A program made the translations under genes and the position numbers. This document shows positions 34,720-44,873 of a stretch of DNA of 64,000 nucleotides, in pieces; the stretch's first letter is position 1, and every line of letters begins with the position of its first letter. A model generated the notes under the pieces. That model was not told the DNA's origin and did not search any database. It saw only the letters and a program-made list of their open reading frames with translations. The stretch is from Herpetosiphon llansteffanensis (lineage in GTDB: Bacteria > Chloroflexota > Chloroflexia > Chloroflexales > Herpetosiphonaceae): assembly GCF_003205875.1 (NCBI RefSeq), contig NZ_PUBZ01000169.1:62001-126000 (forward strand), read 5' to 3'.

Positions 34720-34980
34720 AGAGCATAGAACATAGAGCATAAGGAGTGGCTATAGGCTACAGGCTCTTGGCTAGCGGAAGATCGGTGGGATTTCCCGCCA
34801 ATCGTTCATCCAAAAGCCAAAAGCCCATCGCTTATAGCCATTCGTGTTCTGCGCCGCTACGTTAAATTTTTCGCCACGAATTGCACGAAGAATCATTTTT
34901 TAGCCACAGATTCCACAGATTTTTTGATTGTTGTTCCCATAGCCTATAGCCAACAGCCAATAGCCGCATCCTTTATAATT
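34720..34980. repeat. Repeat island before the glycosyltransferase gene
   Basis: Contains AGAGCATAGAACATAGAGCAT near 34721-34739, GGCTATAGGCTACAGGCTC (34748-34767) and its inverse CCTATAGCCAACAGCCAATAGCC (34943-34965), AAAAGCC units near 34812-34826, and TTCTGCGCCGCTACG. AATTGCACGAAGAATC and AGCCACAGATTCCACAGATT follow. The glycosyltransferase frame extends back into it but the real start is at 35020. No gene. Confidence 0.8.
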
Positions 34981-35019
34981 GCTGCTAGCGATTCTTTCAG
35001 TGCGAGCATACAAACAACG

Positions 35020-36126
35020 ATGCGAATTCTTCATGTGTATAAAGATTATTTTCCGGTGCTTGGTGGGATGGAAAACCACATTCGGGTGGTTGCTGAGGGC
35101 TTGGCCGAGCGTGGCCATCAAGTCACGGTGGCGGTCAGCAATACCTACCCCAAAACCGAGATTGAGCGCCGCAATGGCGTGGCGGTGATCAAAGCAGCCC
35201 AATGGTTGCGCAAAGCCTCAACCCCAATTAGCCCAATGAGCCTGCCGCTTAGCTGGCGTGTGCCCGCTGATATTATCCATTTGCACCATCCCTTCCCGCC
35301 TGGCGATTTGCTGTATTGGCTGCGGCGGGGCAAGGCCAAATTGGTCATTACGTATCAGAGCGATATTGTGCGCCAGCGCCGTTTATTGCAACTCTATCGG
35401 CCATTGCTCACCCGCACCTTGAACGCTGCCGATCGCATTATTGCCGCTAGCCCGCAATATATTCAAACTTCGCCATGGCTTGCACCGCACGCTGCCAAAT
35501 GTCGGGTTATTCCGCTGAGCGTCGATAGCGAGCGCTTTAATCAGCTTGATCATGCGGCAATTCAAGCCTTGCGCGCGCAGGTTGGCGCTCCCATGCTGCT
35601 GTTTGTTGGGCGTTTTCGCCACTACAAAGGTTTGCACTATCTGCTTGAAGCGCTGCCAAAAATTCCGCTTGCCAAGTTGGTTTTGGTTGGCATTGGCCCC
35701 GAAGAGCCACGGCTCCGCGATTTGGCGCAACGCTTAGGGATTAGCGAACGTATTGTATGGGCTGGCGAAGTCCCGGATGAAGCCTTACCAAATTACTATG
35801 CCGCTGCCGATGTATTTGTGCTACCATCCCATTTACGAGCAGAAGCATTTGGCATTGTGCAACTTGAAGCGTTGGCTGCTGGTATTCCAATCGTCAGCAC
35901 GGAATTGGGCACAGGCACAAGCTTTGTCAACGCCCACGGCGAAACTGGCTTTGTCGTACCACCAGCCGATCCTGCGGCCCTTGCCCGTGCGATCAATGTG
36001 CTGTTGGAAAATCCAGCCTTGCGCGCGCAATTTGGGGCCAATGGCCGCCAACGAGCAAGCAGCACCTTCAGTCCGCAGCGCATGCTCGATCAGATTGAAG
36101 CACTCTATAACGAGATTGTGAGTTAG
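35020..36126 (+). CDS. Glycosyltransferase family 4
   Basis: 368 residues from the ATG at 35020; 32 upstream codons in the frame are repeat-derived. GT-B fold: N-terminal HVYKDYFPVLGGMENH (Gly-rich acceptor loop), central LLFVGRFRHYKGLHYL, and the EX7E motif EAFGIVQLE near residue 283 for nucleotide-sugar binding. It transfers a sugar to a lipid- or polymer-linked acceptor on the cytoplasmic face of the membrane. It ends two bases before a kinase gene and not far from gmhA/gmhB, so a cell-surface glycan role is plausible. Confidence 0.9.
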   Translation: MRILHVYKDYFPVLGGMENHIRVVAEGLAERGHQVTVAVSNTYPKTEIERRNGVAVIKAAQWLRKASTPISPMSLPLSWRVPADIIHLHHPFPPGDLLYWLRRGKAKLVITYQSDIVRQRRLLQLYRPLLTRTLNAADRIIAASPQYIQTSPWLAPHAAKCRVIPLSVDSERFNQLDHAAIQALRAQVGAPMLLFVGRFRHYKGLHYLLEALPKIPLAKLVLVGIGPEEPRLRDLAQRLGISERIVWAGEVPDEALPNYYAAADVFVLPSHLRAEAFGIVQLEALAAGIPIVSTELGTGTSFVNAHGETGFVVPPADPAALARAINVLLENPALRAQFGANGRQRASSTFSPQRMLDQIEALYNEIVS

Positions 36127-36128
36127 GT

Positions 36129-37376
36129 ATGTTGTTACAAGCAGGAACCGAATTGTTGGGGCGCTACCATATCGTGCGGGCCATTGGTCAAGGCGGTATG
36201 AGCGCGGTCTATGCAGCCTTTGATCGCCAATTGAATACTCCTGTGGCGATCAAACACTTTCGCAATTCCGATCCTGCTTTGCATGCCAATCTCGACCGCG
36301 AAGCTCAGATTTTGGCGCGTTTGCAGCACCCCGCCTTGCCGCGCGTCTATGATATTCGCCGCGAAAACGACGATGCCTATTTGATTATGGATTTGATCGA
36401 GGGCGAAACGCTTGGCACGTTGCTGACCCAACGCGGCAGCGGCTTTGAGCCTGCAACCGTGGTGGCGTGGGCAGCAACCTTGGCCGAACCACTCAGCTAC
36501 TTGCATCAGCAACAGCCGCCGGTGATTCACCGCGACATCAAGCCGCATAATGTGATGCGCACGCCCACCGGCAAGTTGATTTTGCTCGATTTTGGCTTAG
36601 CCAAGCAATGGTCAACTGGCCAGCAAAGCGTGATTGCCTACACCCTGCCCTATGCCTCGTTGGAGCAAATTCAAGGCACAAACACGCTCGATCAGCGCAG
36701 CGATGTGTATGGGTTTGGCGCAACGCTCTATCATTTGCTGACCAATCGCGAGCCAGTGGATGCCTTGACACGCGCCAGCGCTCAAATTTATGCCAACCCC
36801 GATCCCTTGCCGGTGCCAAGCAGTCTGAATAGTACGGTTAACTCAGCGCTGGATCGGGTGCTGCTGGATTGTTTGGCCTTGCGTGCCCACGAACGGCCTG
36901 CCAGCATTCGTGAGGTGGTGCGTTTGTTGCAAGCAGCACAAACCGCAACGGTCAGCGTGCCCATGGTTGCGGCCACGAGCGCTGGCCAGCCAACAATTCG
37001 GGTTGATGCTCAATTGCCTGATGGCGTAAGTTATGCGCCGCCACGGCGGATTGATCCTCGCCCAGCGCCTGCTTCAACTCCCGTAGCTCCGCCCCGCCCA
37101 CGGCGCTCAATTTCGCGCTGGAGTGCTGCTGAGCAAATGAATCGTGCCCAATGGAGTATGCCCAACTATGAGCAGCTATATCAAGATAGGGCAGAGCCAA
37201 AGCCATTTAGCCCAATCAATAACCCACAGTGGATTATTGCCCGCGATGTAAGCAATAGGCGGATTAAATCGGCACTTGATGATGACGACGATGGAATTAG
37301 TCCAAGCCAAGTTGTGAATGTTATCTTCTTTCTGTTAATTATCATTGTTATAGGATCGTGTCCATTTTTGGGCTAG
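36129..37376 (+). CDS. Membrane-anchored Ser/Thr protein kinase, paralogue 1
   Basis: 415 residues. A PknB-type kinase domain covers about 13-270: Gly-rich loop IGQGGMSAVY, Lys in VAIKHF, catalytic HRDIKPHN and DFGLAKQ. A Pro/Arg-rich linker with few acidic residues precedes one C-terminal membrane helix (VIFFLLIIIVIGS). No extracellular sensor domain follows. All catalytic residues are present. It starts two bases after the glycosyltransferase stop and is followed nine bases later by a second kinase. Confidence 0.92.
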   Translation: MLLQAGTELLGRYHIVRAIGQGGMSAVYAAFDRQLNTPVAIKHFRNSDPALHANLDREAQILARLQHPALPRVYDIRRENDDAYLIMDLIEGETLGTLLTQRGSGFEPATVVAWAATLAEPLSYLHQQQPPVIHRDIKPHNVMRTPTGKLILLDFGLAKQWSTGQQSVIAYTLPYASLEQIQGTNTLDQRSDVYGFGATLYHLLTNREPVDALTRASAQIYANPDPLPVPSSLNSTVNSALDRVLLDCLALRAHERPASIREVVRLLQAAQTATVSVPMVAATSAGQPTIRVDAQLPDGVSYAPPRRIDPRPAPASTPVAPPRPRRSISRWSAAEQMNRAQWSMPNYEQLYQDRAEPKPFSPINNPQWIIARDVSNRRIKSALDDDDDGISPSQVVNVIFFLLIIIVIGSCPFLG

Positions 37377-37385
37377 GGAGTAGTT

Positions 37386-38456
37386 ATGAGTTTAGGAGTT
37401 GGTTCAACCTTGCTTGGGCGCTACCAAATTTTGCGCTTAATTGGCCAAGGTGGCATGGGCACGGTGTATGCAGCGTTTGATCAACAACTCAAACATCAGC
37501 TGGCAATTAAATATTTTCGCGGCCAGGATGCAGTTTTTCAAAGTAATTTGGAGCGCGAGGCCCAGTTGCTGGCGCGCTTGCGTCACCCAGCGTTGCCCCG
37601 CGTCTACGATTTGCAGCGGGTTGGTGATGCCGCTTTTTTAATCATGGATTTGATCGAGGGCGAGAATCTTGAAACACTTTTAGCCCACCGCAGTGCTGCT
37701 TTTGAGCCAGATGTGGTGCTGGCGTGGGCCAATGCACTTGCGCCGGCAATCAGCTATTTGCATCATCAAACGCCACCAGTGATTCACCGTGATATTAAGC
37801 CGCAAAACATTATTCGCACGCCAGAAGGCCAATTGATGTTGGTCGATTTTGGCTTGGCCAAACAATGGGCTTCCTCAAACCAAAGCGTCGTCGCCTACAC
37901 CTTGGCCTACGCCGCCTTGGAGCAAATTCAAGCCACCAGCCCTGTCAGTCAGCGCAGCGATGTGTATAGTTTTGCTGCTACGCTCTATCATTTGCTCACC
38001 AATTGCGAGCCAGCAGATGCACTAACCCGCGCCAGCAGCTTGATCAATGGCCAGCCTGATCCGTTGCTGAGTGCTGATTTGTTGAATTCCGCAGTTTCGC
38101 CCAGCCTAGCAGCAGCATTACATAATGGATTGGCTTTAGCTGCGCACGAGCGGCCTGCCAGTATCGATCAATTAATGCGTCAATTGCAACAGGGCTACCA
38201 AAATCAAGTGCTGCTTAGCAGCGCAGGCCAACCAACAATTGTGCAGCGCCAAGCAGTGCAAACAATTGCCTTGCCAACTGCCACCAAGCCCGCTGTTTCG
38301 CCCCAGCAAATACTTCAGCCGCAAAGAGCACCACAGCAGATGACCTACCAAGAAACGACCGACATGGAAGATCCATTCACCCGTTTTATTGTTTTTGCTG
38401 CGGTTTTCATTGTGCTAGCCTTAGTCGCACTTTGCTTCTACGGACAATCATTCTAA
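37386..38456 (+). CDS. Membrane-anchored Ser/Thr protein kinase, paralogue 2
   Basis: 356 residues, clearly a tandem duplicate of the kinase before it: same N-terminus (LLGRYQILRLIGQGGMGTVY), HRDIKPQN, DFGLAKQW and RSDVYSF. The C-terminal helix (FIVFAAVFIVLALVALCF) is near residues 333-351 with a short tail. The linker is shorter than in paralogue 1. GGGAG precedes the ATG. The duplication has diverged mostly outside the kinase core, suggesting different partners. Confidence 0.92.
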   Translation: MSLGVGSTLLGRYQILRLIGQGGMGTVYAAFDQQLKHQLAIKYFRGQDAVFQSNLEREAQLLARLRHPALPRVYDLQRVGDAAFLIMDLIEGENLETLLAHRSAAFEPDVVLAWANALAPAISYLHHQTPPVIHRDIKPQNIIRTPEGQLMLVDFGLAKQWASSNQSVVAYTLAYAALEQIQATSPVSQRSDVYSFAATLYHLLTNCEPADALTRASSLINGQPDPLLSADLLNSAVSPSLAAALHNGLALAAHERPASIDQLMRQLQQGYQNQVLLSSAGQPTIVQRQAVQTIALPTATKPAVSPQQILQPQRAPQQMTYQETTDMEDPFTRFIVFAAVFIVLALVALCFYGQSF

Positions 38457-38544
38457 CAATCCTCTGCTTTGGCTGATCTGCGCTGGGCAAGGTTTTGTGG
38501 TATGCTTGGCGTATTTGAGCTTTAAAATCAAAGGAGTCGCAGCC

Positions 38545-39126
38545 GTGGCTGATTACAGCGCCTATATTGAAAAAAGTTTTCGTGAACATATTGCGATGGC
38601 TGAGCAGGTCTTGGCCGAACAATCAGCAACGATTAATGCCATGGCCAATGTGTTGATTGAATGCTATCAACAAGGCCATAAGGCTATTTTTTGTGGCAAT
38701 GGTGGCAGTGCCGCTGATGCCCAACATCTTGCCGCCGAGTTTGTCGGGCGCTATTTGATCGACCGTCGCCCGATTCCGGCCTTGGCTTTGCACACCGATA
38801 CCTCAACCTTAACCGCCGTCGGCAACGACTATGGCTACGATCAAGTCTTTTCGCGCCAAGTCCAAGCCCATATGAACCCAGGTGATGTGCTGGTTTGTTT
38901 GACCACCAGCGGCAACTCGGTTAACGTAATCAAGGCTGCCGAAGTGGCCCGTGAGTTGGGCAACCCGGTTTTGGCTTTGCTTGGTGGCGATGGCGGCAAG
39001 ATTCTGCCATTGTGCGACCATGCCTTGGTTGTGCCCTTCAAATTGCCGTATCTGGTGCAAGAAATTTCGATGGTCGTTGGCCATTTATTATGCGACCTGA
39101 CCGAGCAAGCCTTGTTTGCCAAATAA
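38545..39126 (+). CDS. gmhA: Sedoheptulose-7-phosphate isomerase
   Basis: 193 residues from a GTG at 38545, eight bases after AAGGAG; an in-frame ATG at 38497 has no ribosome site. SIS-domain enzyme converting D-sedoheptulose 7-phosphate to D-glycero-D-manno-heptose 7-phosphate. FCGNGGSAADAQHLAAEF (about 49-66) includes His61 and Glu65 of the metal site, and a second conserved His lies in VVGHLLCDL. The partner phosphatase gene follows. Confidence 0.93.
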   Translation: MADYSAYIEKSFREHIAMAEQVLAEQSATINAMANVLIECYQQGHKAIFCGNGGSAADAQHLAAEFVGRYLIDRRPIPALALHTDTSTLTAVGNDYGYDQVFSRQVQAHMNPGDVLVCLTTSGNSVNVIKAAEVARELGNPVLALLGGDGGKILPLCDHALVVPFKLPYLVQEISMVVGHLLCDLTEQALFAK

Positions 39127-39202
39127 CTGGCTTGATCGACGCAACGACGCAGCGATTGAATGATCGCTGCGTTTTTTAATTAAGTTTTTTAGGTGAGATT
39201 TA

Positions 39203-39745
39203 ATGATGAGCCAAGCAGCTGTATTTATTGATCGTGATGGCACGATTAATGTTGAAGTTAATTATTTGCATCAGCCAGAACTGGTGCAACTTGAGCAAAC
39301 GGTTGGACAAGCAATTGCCCGCTTGAATCAGGCTGGTTTTTTGGTTTTAGTGGTGACGAATCAATCGGGCATTGCTCGTGGCTACTATAGCGCTGAGGAT
39401 ATGCAGGCGGTGCATCGGCGGATTAGCGAACTGCTTCAGCCATTTAATGCGCATATCGATGGCTGGTATTACTGCCCGCATCATCCCGAGGTTACTGGCG
39501 AATGTGCCTGTCGCAAGCCCAATTTGGGCATGTTCGAGCAAGCCCAAGCCGAATTTGCGATCGATCTCAGCCGTTCGTGGATGATTGGCGATAAACTGCT
39601 CGATGTGCAAGCAGGCATTAATTTGGGCGTGCCTGCCATTATGGTGCAAACCGGCTATGGCGCACAGCATCAACACGATTTGCCAGCCCATGCTATGCTG
39701 GTAGCGAATCTTAATGCTGCGGTCGACCTGATTGTGCAGGAGTAA
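39203..39745 (+). CDS. D-glycero-D-manno-heptose 1,7-bisphosphate phosphatase-like HAD
   Basis: 180 residues. HAD phosphatase with nucleophile Asp10 and general acid Asp12 (FIDRDGTIN). The zinc-binding loop characteristic of GmhB is visible (CPHHP then CACRKP), and GDKLLDVQAG is motif IV. It acts after GmhA in nucleotide-heptose synthesis. Whether it prefers the alpha or beta anomer cannot be told. No HldE/HddA-type kinase is in the window. 77 bases after gmhA. Confidence 0.88.
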   Translation: MMSQAAVFIDRDGTINVEVNYLHQPELVQLEQTVGQAIARLNQAGFLVLVVTNQSGIARGYYSAEDMQAVHRRISELLQPFNAHIDGWYYCPHHPEVTGECACRKPNLGMFEQAQAEFAIDLSRSWMIGDKLLDVQAGINLGVPAIMVQTGYGAQHQHDLPAHAMLVANLNAAVDLIVQE

Positions 39746-39747
39746 GT

Positions 39748-40137
39748 ATGCAACCTCAATCACCCCAACCACCACAATTCCAACAACAACCAACCGTTCA
39801 AATCGTGCCGCCATGGATGATCTCGGCTACCTTCGATTTGCCAGGCTTTCGGGTTGTGCAAAATCGGGGGATTGTGCGGGGCATTGTGGTGCGCTCGCGT
39901 TCAGTCTTTGGCACGATTGGCGCTTCACTGCAAACTTTAGTCGGCGGTAACATTACCATTTGGTCGAAGCTCTGCGAGCAAGCACGGCTCGAAGCGTTTG
40001 AAATTATGTCATTGCATGCCGCCGAATTGGGTGCAAACGCGATTATTGCTATGCGCTACGATGCGACCGAAATTAGCGCTGGCGTAACCGAAGTGCTGGC
40101 CTATGGCAGCGCCGTCATCGTCGAACCAGTTCGCTAA
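39748..40137 (+). CDS. YbjQ/UPF0145 family protein
   Basis: 129 residues. An N-terminal Gln/Pro-rich extension (about 25 residues) is followed by the YbjQ/UPF0145 fold (GIVRGIVVRSRS, then ELGANAIIAMRYDA). Proteins of this family form pentamers; function unknown. AGGAG overlaps the end of the GmhB-like gene, which stops two bases before this ATG, so the two are co-transcribed. Ends before a strong terminator. Confidence 0.87.
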   Translation: MQPQSPQPPQFQQQPTVQIVPPWMISATFDLPGFRVVQNRGIVRGIVVRSRSVFGTIGASLQTLVGGNITIWSKLCEQARLEAFEIMSLHAAELGANAIIAMRYDATEISAGVTEVLAYGSAVIVEPVR

Positions 40138-40170
40138 ATCTAATGGCTTGATAAAAATTATTGTACGCAA

Positions 40171-40201
40171 AACCCCCGTTGGAATAGCTCCAACGGGGGT
40201 T
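40171..40201. terminator. Bidirectional terminator between ybjQ and rpoC
   Basis: A perfect 13-bp stem (AACCCCCGTTGGA with TCCAACGGGGGTT, five-base loop). It is flanked by A-rich sequence on the left and TTGTTTT on the right, so it can stop both converging transcripts. Confidence 0.92.
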
Positions 40202-40224
40202 TGTTTTGGCTAGTTGGCTACGAT

Positions 40225-43200
40225 TTAGACGTTTTCGTCGTCTTCGTCGGTGCCAAGCAGTTCGTTCAAGGTTGGTTTGCGACCTTCTTCTGCTTGCAAG
40301 CGGGCCATCGCTTGAGCAAACAAGTCATCCTTCGGCCCCTTGCCGCTATCAATGTTGGTGACAGCAGTTAAGGCTTCGTCGAATGAGCGTGGTGGCACTG
40401 GCTTGGGTTCGCTGGCGATTGCTGGCGCTGGCGTTGCTGCTGGCGTTTCGCGATCGGCTGGAGCGCTGGTGATTTGGGCAACCCGCAAGGCGGCTTCTTC
40501 GGCCAATTTGCGGCGCTGCTCCATACCCGTGCCTGCTGGGATGAGCTTGCCGATAACCACGTTTTCCTTCAAGCCACGCAGGTAGTCGATTTTGCCGTTG
40601 ACGGCAGCTTCGGTCAATACGCGCGTGGTTTCTTGGAACGAGGCCGCCGACAAGAATGAGTCGGTCGACAACGAGGCCTTGGTAATCCCCAACAGCACTG
40701 GCACTGCCAACGCTGGATCGCCACCTTGGCTCACAATCGAAGCATTGATGCGATTAAGTTCGTGCAGTTCGACCAATTCGCCTGGCAACAGTTCAGTATC
40801 GCCTGGCTCCTCGATGCGTACCCGCCGCAACATTTGGCGCACAATCACTTCAATGTGTTTATCGTTGATCCCCACACCTTGCGAACGATAGACCTTTTGG
40901 GCTTCGTTGGTCAGGTATTCTTGCACTGCTTCGCGACCACGCAGTTGCAGCATTTCTTGTGGGTCCGACGAGCCTTCGGTCATTTGCTGGCCAACTTGGA
41001 CCAAATCGCCATCTTTGACCCGCAAACGAGCGGCGTGAGCAATAACTTCTTCGTGTTCTTCGATGTCTTTGGCTTGAATTACCAAGCGATCATCGTCGAC
41101 ATAGACATTGCCTGCCAAGCCTGCGACCAATGGTGGGCGGCTGTCGCCGTCAACATTGCTTTCGGCCAAGAGGTTGCCAATTTCCACCGCATCGCCATTT
41201 TTGACGACCACGCGATAGTCTTTGGGCAACATTTGCTCGTCGGTATAAACTTCCTCAGAGACAATGCGCAAGCGCCGAATGCCTTCTTCTTCGCGCACAA
41301 TCTGGACGCGGCCAGCAATTTGCGCCAGCACGGCTTTACCCTTGGGAATCCGCGCTTCGAAGATTTCTTGCACCCGTGGCAAACCTTGGGTGATGTCGGT
41401 ATCGGTTGCAACACCACCGGTGTGGAACGTCCGCAACGTCAGCTGCGTCCCTGGCTCACCGATTGATTGAGCTGCGATAATCCCAACAGCTTCGCCAATT
41501 TCGACCATCTTGCCAGTGGCAAGGTTACGGCCATAGCACTTGCGACAAATGCCATAATCGGCGTTACAGGTCAAGACTGAACGAACATAGATGCCGAATT
41601 CAGCTTGGGCCTCTTTGTCGAGCGATTTCAGGACGTTGGCGATATGCTTGCCATCATCTTCTAAGATTTCGCTATCGGTATCGAAAATAATCTCGCCAGT
41701 CACCGGATTGGTGACCGGAGCCACCGTCACGCGACCAATGATGCGATCTTCGACCGAGGCCAAAATATCGCGGCTGACGCGAATCCACATGCCTTCGGTG
41801 GTGCCACAATCTTCGATTGTTACAATCACATCTTGGGCAACGTCAACCAAACGGCGGGTCAAATAGCCAGCGTCTGCTGTCCGCAATGCAGTATCAGCCA
41901 AACCTTTCCGGCCACCGTGAGTCGAGATGAAGTATTCGATAACGCTCAAACCTTCGCGGAAGTTGGCGGTAATCGGCAATTCGATAATCCGTCCGGTTGG
42001 GTCGGTGGTCAAGCCCCGCATCCCAGCCATCTGGCGAATTTGCTCGACGTTACCACGCGCCCCAGAAGTTGACATCATCGAGACCGGCCCGAATGGGTTC
42101 AACGAGCGTTGAACTTCAACCTTGATCTGGTTGGTTGCATCGAGCCATGCCGAAACCACTTCGCGATAGCGTTCGTCGTCGGTGATTAGCCCACGGCGCT
42201 GCATCTTTTCGATGTCTTGCACCTTCTTGTAGGTTTCTTGCACAATTGCATCTTTGGTATCGGGAACTTCTACGTCCGAAGCCGAGAAGGTCATCCCGCC
42301 CAAGGTTGCGTGCTTGAAGCCCAATGCCTTGATCCGGTCGGCTAAGCGCGCCGTTCGTTCTGAGGCATAGAAGCGCAACAACGATTCTTCCGAGGTCTCA
42401 GGGCCAAAGCGTTCAATTAATTCTTGATACACGTCAGCAATGATGTTCTCGCTTTGTGAGTGGAAGCGGTAACAGTCGGCGATCAAGGCTTTCAAGCCCG
42501 ATTTGCCAACCAAGAAGTTGCGATAGTGCAATGGTGAGTGATAGCCGTTTTCGCCAGCTTTTGGCTCGCCTTGGTAGCGCAACGCATTGTTGAAGATGAT
42601 CCGCCCAACGCTGGTCTCAATCAAGACCCGTGGGGTCACACCATCCAACGATGGCAATTCTTTATCGCGCAAATCGCTGCCTGGCAGAATGTAATCTTCG
42701 ATCACAATCCAAACTGGCGCTTGAATATGCACGATGCCGTTGGTGTAGGCCAACAAGGCTTCGTCAATCGAACCAAAGCGCTTGCCGCCACCCTTGGCTC
42801 CAGGCCGAACTTGGGTCAGATAGAAACAACCCAACACGATGTCTTGCGATGGCGTAATAATTGGATCGCCAGTTGCAGGTGACAACAGGTTGTAGGTCGA
42901 GATCATGCGACGACGTGCTTCTTCTTGGGCCTTGCGCGACAATGGCACGTGCACAGCCATTTGGTCGCCGTCAAAGTCGGCGTTGAATGCGGCACATACC
43001 AAGGGGTGTAATTGAATCGCCGAGCCTTCGATCAGCTTGGCTTCAAAGGCTTGAATTGACAAACGGTGCAGCGAAGGCGCACGGTTGAGCAATACCAAGT
43101 AGTCTTTGATGACTTCTTCGAGCACATCCCACACTTCAGGCCGAACCCGCTCGACGAAGCGCTTGGCTGATTTGATGTTGTGGGCAAAGCCTTTATCGAC

Positions 43201-44856
43201 CAAGCGGCGCATGACGAATGGCTTGAACAATTCCAAGGCCATTTTCTTGGGCAAACCACATTGGTGCAATTGCAGGGTTGGCCCAACCACAATCACCGAA
43301 CGGCCAGAGTAGTCGACCCGCTTACCCAAAAGGTTTTGGCGGAAGCGACCTTGCTTGCCCTTGAGCATATCGCTCAAGCTCTTCAGGCGATGCTTGCCCT
43401 TGCCGCTGACTGGGCGGCCACGGCGACCGTTATCGATCAAGGCATCAACTGCTTCTTGCAACATCCGTTTTTCGTTGCGCACGATGATTTCAGGTGCGTT
43501 CAGCTCCATCAAGCGCTTGAGCCGGTTGTTGCGGTTGATCACCCGTCGATACAGGTCGTTCAAGTCGGAGGTCGCAAATCGACCACCATCAAGCTGCACC
43601 ATCGGGCGCAAATCTGGTGGAATCACTGGCAACACGGTCATAATCATCCATTCAGGACGATTGCCGCTCTTGCGGAATGCTTCAACCACGCGCAGCCGTT
43701 TGGTGGCTTTCTTGCGGCGTTGGCCCGATGAGCTTTGGACTTCGGCTTGGGTTTGATTCGACAATTCGTCGAGGTCAACCATCGACACGATGTCGCGCAC
43801 CGCGCCAGCACCCATATCGGCCTTGAAGGTGTAGGGCGCTAAATCACGCAGAATCCGATATTCGTTTTCCGAAATAATCCGGTGCAACTGAATATCATCC
43901 AAGCGATCAAGTTTGTCTTTTTCTTCTTTGTTGAGATCTTCAAGCTGCTTGATCAAGGCCGTGGTCAAACGCTCTTGTTCAGCATCAGCCACCGATTGGC
44001 GTTGATCCCGCTCGCCGTCTGCCAACAAACGCACGTTTTCGATTTCGTATTCGCGGCGTTGTTCAAGCTTTTCGCGCTCTTGATCGATCAACTGTTCGAG
44101 TTGTTCCAAGCTGCGCTCACGCACAGGCTCGTTTTCTTCGAGCAGCACCGTACCCCGATAGACAATATCTTCATCGGCTAATGCGTCGATGCCGATCAGT
44201 TCTTCGAGGTGTTCGCGCAATGCGTTGGCTTCGTCTTCGATTTCTTGACGTTGACGCGCAAATTGTTCATGCGTGCGTTCCAACGTGCCTTCCATGGCAT
44301 TATCCATCGCCGCAAGGTCTTTGCTTAAACGGGTTGCCTTTTCGCCACGTTGTTCAAGGATTTTTTCTTCCAGATCTTTGCGCCGCACGCCAAAGTCGGT
44401 CTTCATTTGCTCACGTACATTGCCCAATGCCAGATCATCGACATCAGTGATAATATACGAGGCAAAATAAAGCACCCGCTCAAGGTTACGTGGCGAAATA
44501 TCTAAAAGTAAACCCAACCGCGATGGTGTACCTTTGACAAACCAAATATGCGATACAGGCGATGCAAGTTTGATATGACCCATGCGATCGCGTCGCACTT
44601 TGGATCGCGTGACTTCTACGCCACATTTATCGCACACAATGCCCTTATAACGCACACGTTTGTACTTGCCACAATAACACTCCCAATCGCGCGTAGGCCC
44701 GAAGATTTTTTCACAGAACAAGCCATCACGTTCAGGACGAAGGGTTCTATAATTAATCGTCTCTGGTTTTGTTACTTCACCGTGTGACCAGCCCAGGATG
44801 TCTTCTGGTGAAGCGAGACTGATACGAATTGCATTGAATTCATTAATTTCGAGCAT
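40225..44856 (-). CDS. rpoC: DNA-directed RNA polymerase subunit beta'
   Basis: 1543 residues. Zinc-binding Cys60, Cys62, Cys75 and Cys78 lie near the N-terminus, and the catalytic [12 protein letters not shown] with three Mg-binding aspartates is near 623-634. A second zinc site ([13 protein letters not shown]) lies in the C-terminal half. A charged coiled-coil insertion of about 200 residues follows the N-terminal zinc region, as in Thermus and relatives. GAGGAG precedes the ATG by nine bases. It is preceded, 17 bases upstream, by a homing endonuclease gene that separates it from rpoB. Confidence 0.98.
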   Translation of the reverse strand: MLEINEFNAIRISLASPEDILGWSHGEVTKPETINYRTLRPERDGLFCEKIFGPTRDWECYCGKYKRVRYKGIVCDKCGVEVTRSKVRRDRMGHIKLASPVSHIWFVKGTPSRLGLLLDISPRNLERVLYFASYIITDVDDLALGNVREQMKTDFGVRRKDLEEKILEQRGEKATRLSKDLAAMDNAMEGTLERTHEQFARQRQEIEDEANALREHLEELIGIDALADEDIVYRGTVLLEENEPVRERSLEQLEQLIDQEREKLEQRREYEIENVRLLADGERDQRQSVADAEQERLTTALIKQLEDLNKEEKDKLDRLDDIQLHRIISENEYRILRDLAPYTFKADMGAGAVRDIVSMVDLDELSNQTQAEVQSSSGQRRKKATKRLRVVEAFRKSGNRPEWMIMTVLPVIPPDLRPMVQLDGGRFATSDLNDLYRRVINRNNRLKRLMELNAPEIIVRNEKRMLQEAVDALIDNGRRGRPVSGKGKHRLKSLSDMLKGKQGRFRQNLLGKRVDYSGRSVIVVGPTLQLHQCGLPKKMALELFKPFVMRRLVDKGFAHNIKSAKRFVERVRPEVWDVLEEVIKDYLVLLNRAPSLHRLSIQAFEAKLIEGSAIQLHPLVCAAFNADFDGDQMAVHVPLSRKAQEEARRRMISTYNLLSPATGDPIITPSQDIVLGCFYLTQVRPGAKGGGKRFGSIDEALLAYTNGIVHIQAPVWIVIEDYILPGSDLRDKELPSLDGVTPRVLIETSVGRIIFNNALRYQGEPKAGENGYHSPLHYRNFLVGKSGLKALIADCYRFHSQSENIIADVYQELIERFGPETSEESLLRFYASERTARLADRIKALGFKHATLGGMTFSASDVEVPDTKDAIVQETYKKVQDIEKMQRRGLITDDERYREVVSAWLDATNQIKVEVQRSLNPFGPVSMMSTSGARGNVEQIRQMAGMRGLTTDPTGRIIELPITANFREGLSVIEYFISTHGGRKGLADTALRTADAGYLTRRLVDVAQDVIVTIEDCGTTEGMWIRVSRDILASVEDRIIGRVTVAPVTNPVTGEIIFDTDSEILEDDGKHIANVLKSLDKEAQAEFGIYVRSVLTCNADYGICRKCYGRNLATGKMVEIGEAVGIIAAQSIGEPGTQLTLRTFHTGGVATDTDITQGLPRVQEIFEARIPKGKAVLAQIAGRVQIVREEEGIRRLRIVSEEVYTDEQMLPKDYRVVVKNGDAVEIGNLLAESNVDGDSRPPLVAGLAGNVYVDDDRLVIQAKDIEEHEEVIAHAARLRVKDGDLVQVGQQMTEGSSDPQEMLQLRGREAVQEYLTNEAQKVYRSQGVGINDKHIEVIVRQMLRRVRIEEPGDTELLPGELVELHELNRINASIVSQGGDPALAVPVLLGITKASLSTDSFLSAASFQETTRVLTEAAVNGKIDYLRGLKENVVIGKLIPAGTGMEQRRKLAEEAALRVAQITSAPADRETPAATPAPAIASEPKPVPPRSFDEALTAVTNIDSGKGPKDDLFAQAMARLQAEEGRKPTLNELLGTDEDDENV

Positions 44857-44873
44857 GCTTGAACGCTCCTCGG

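Noticed and set aside
34924-35019. N-terminal extension of the glycosyltransferase
   Set aside because: It reads through the GGCTATAGCC repeat. The GT-B fold begins at the ATG at 35020.
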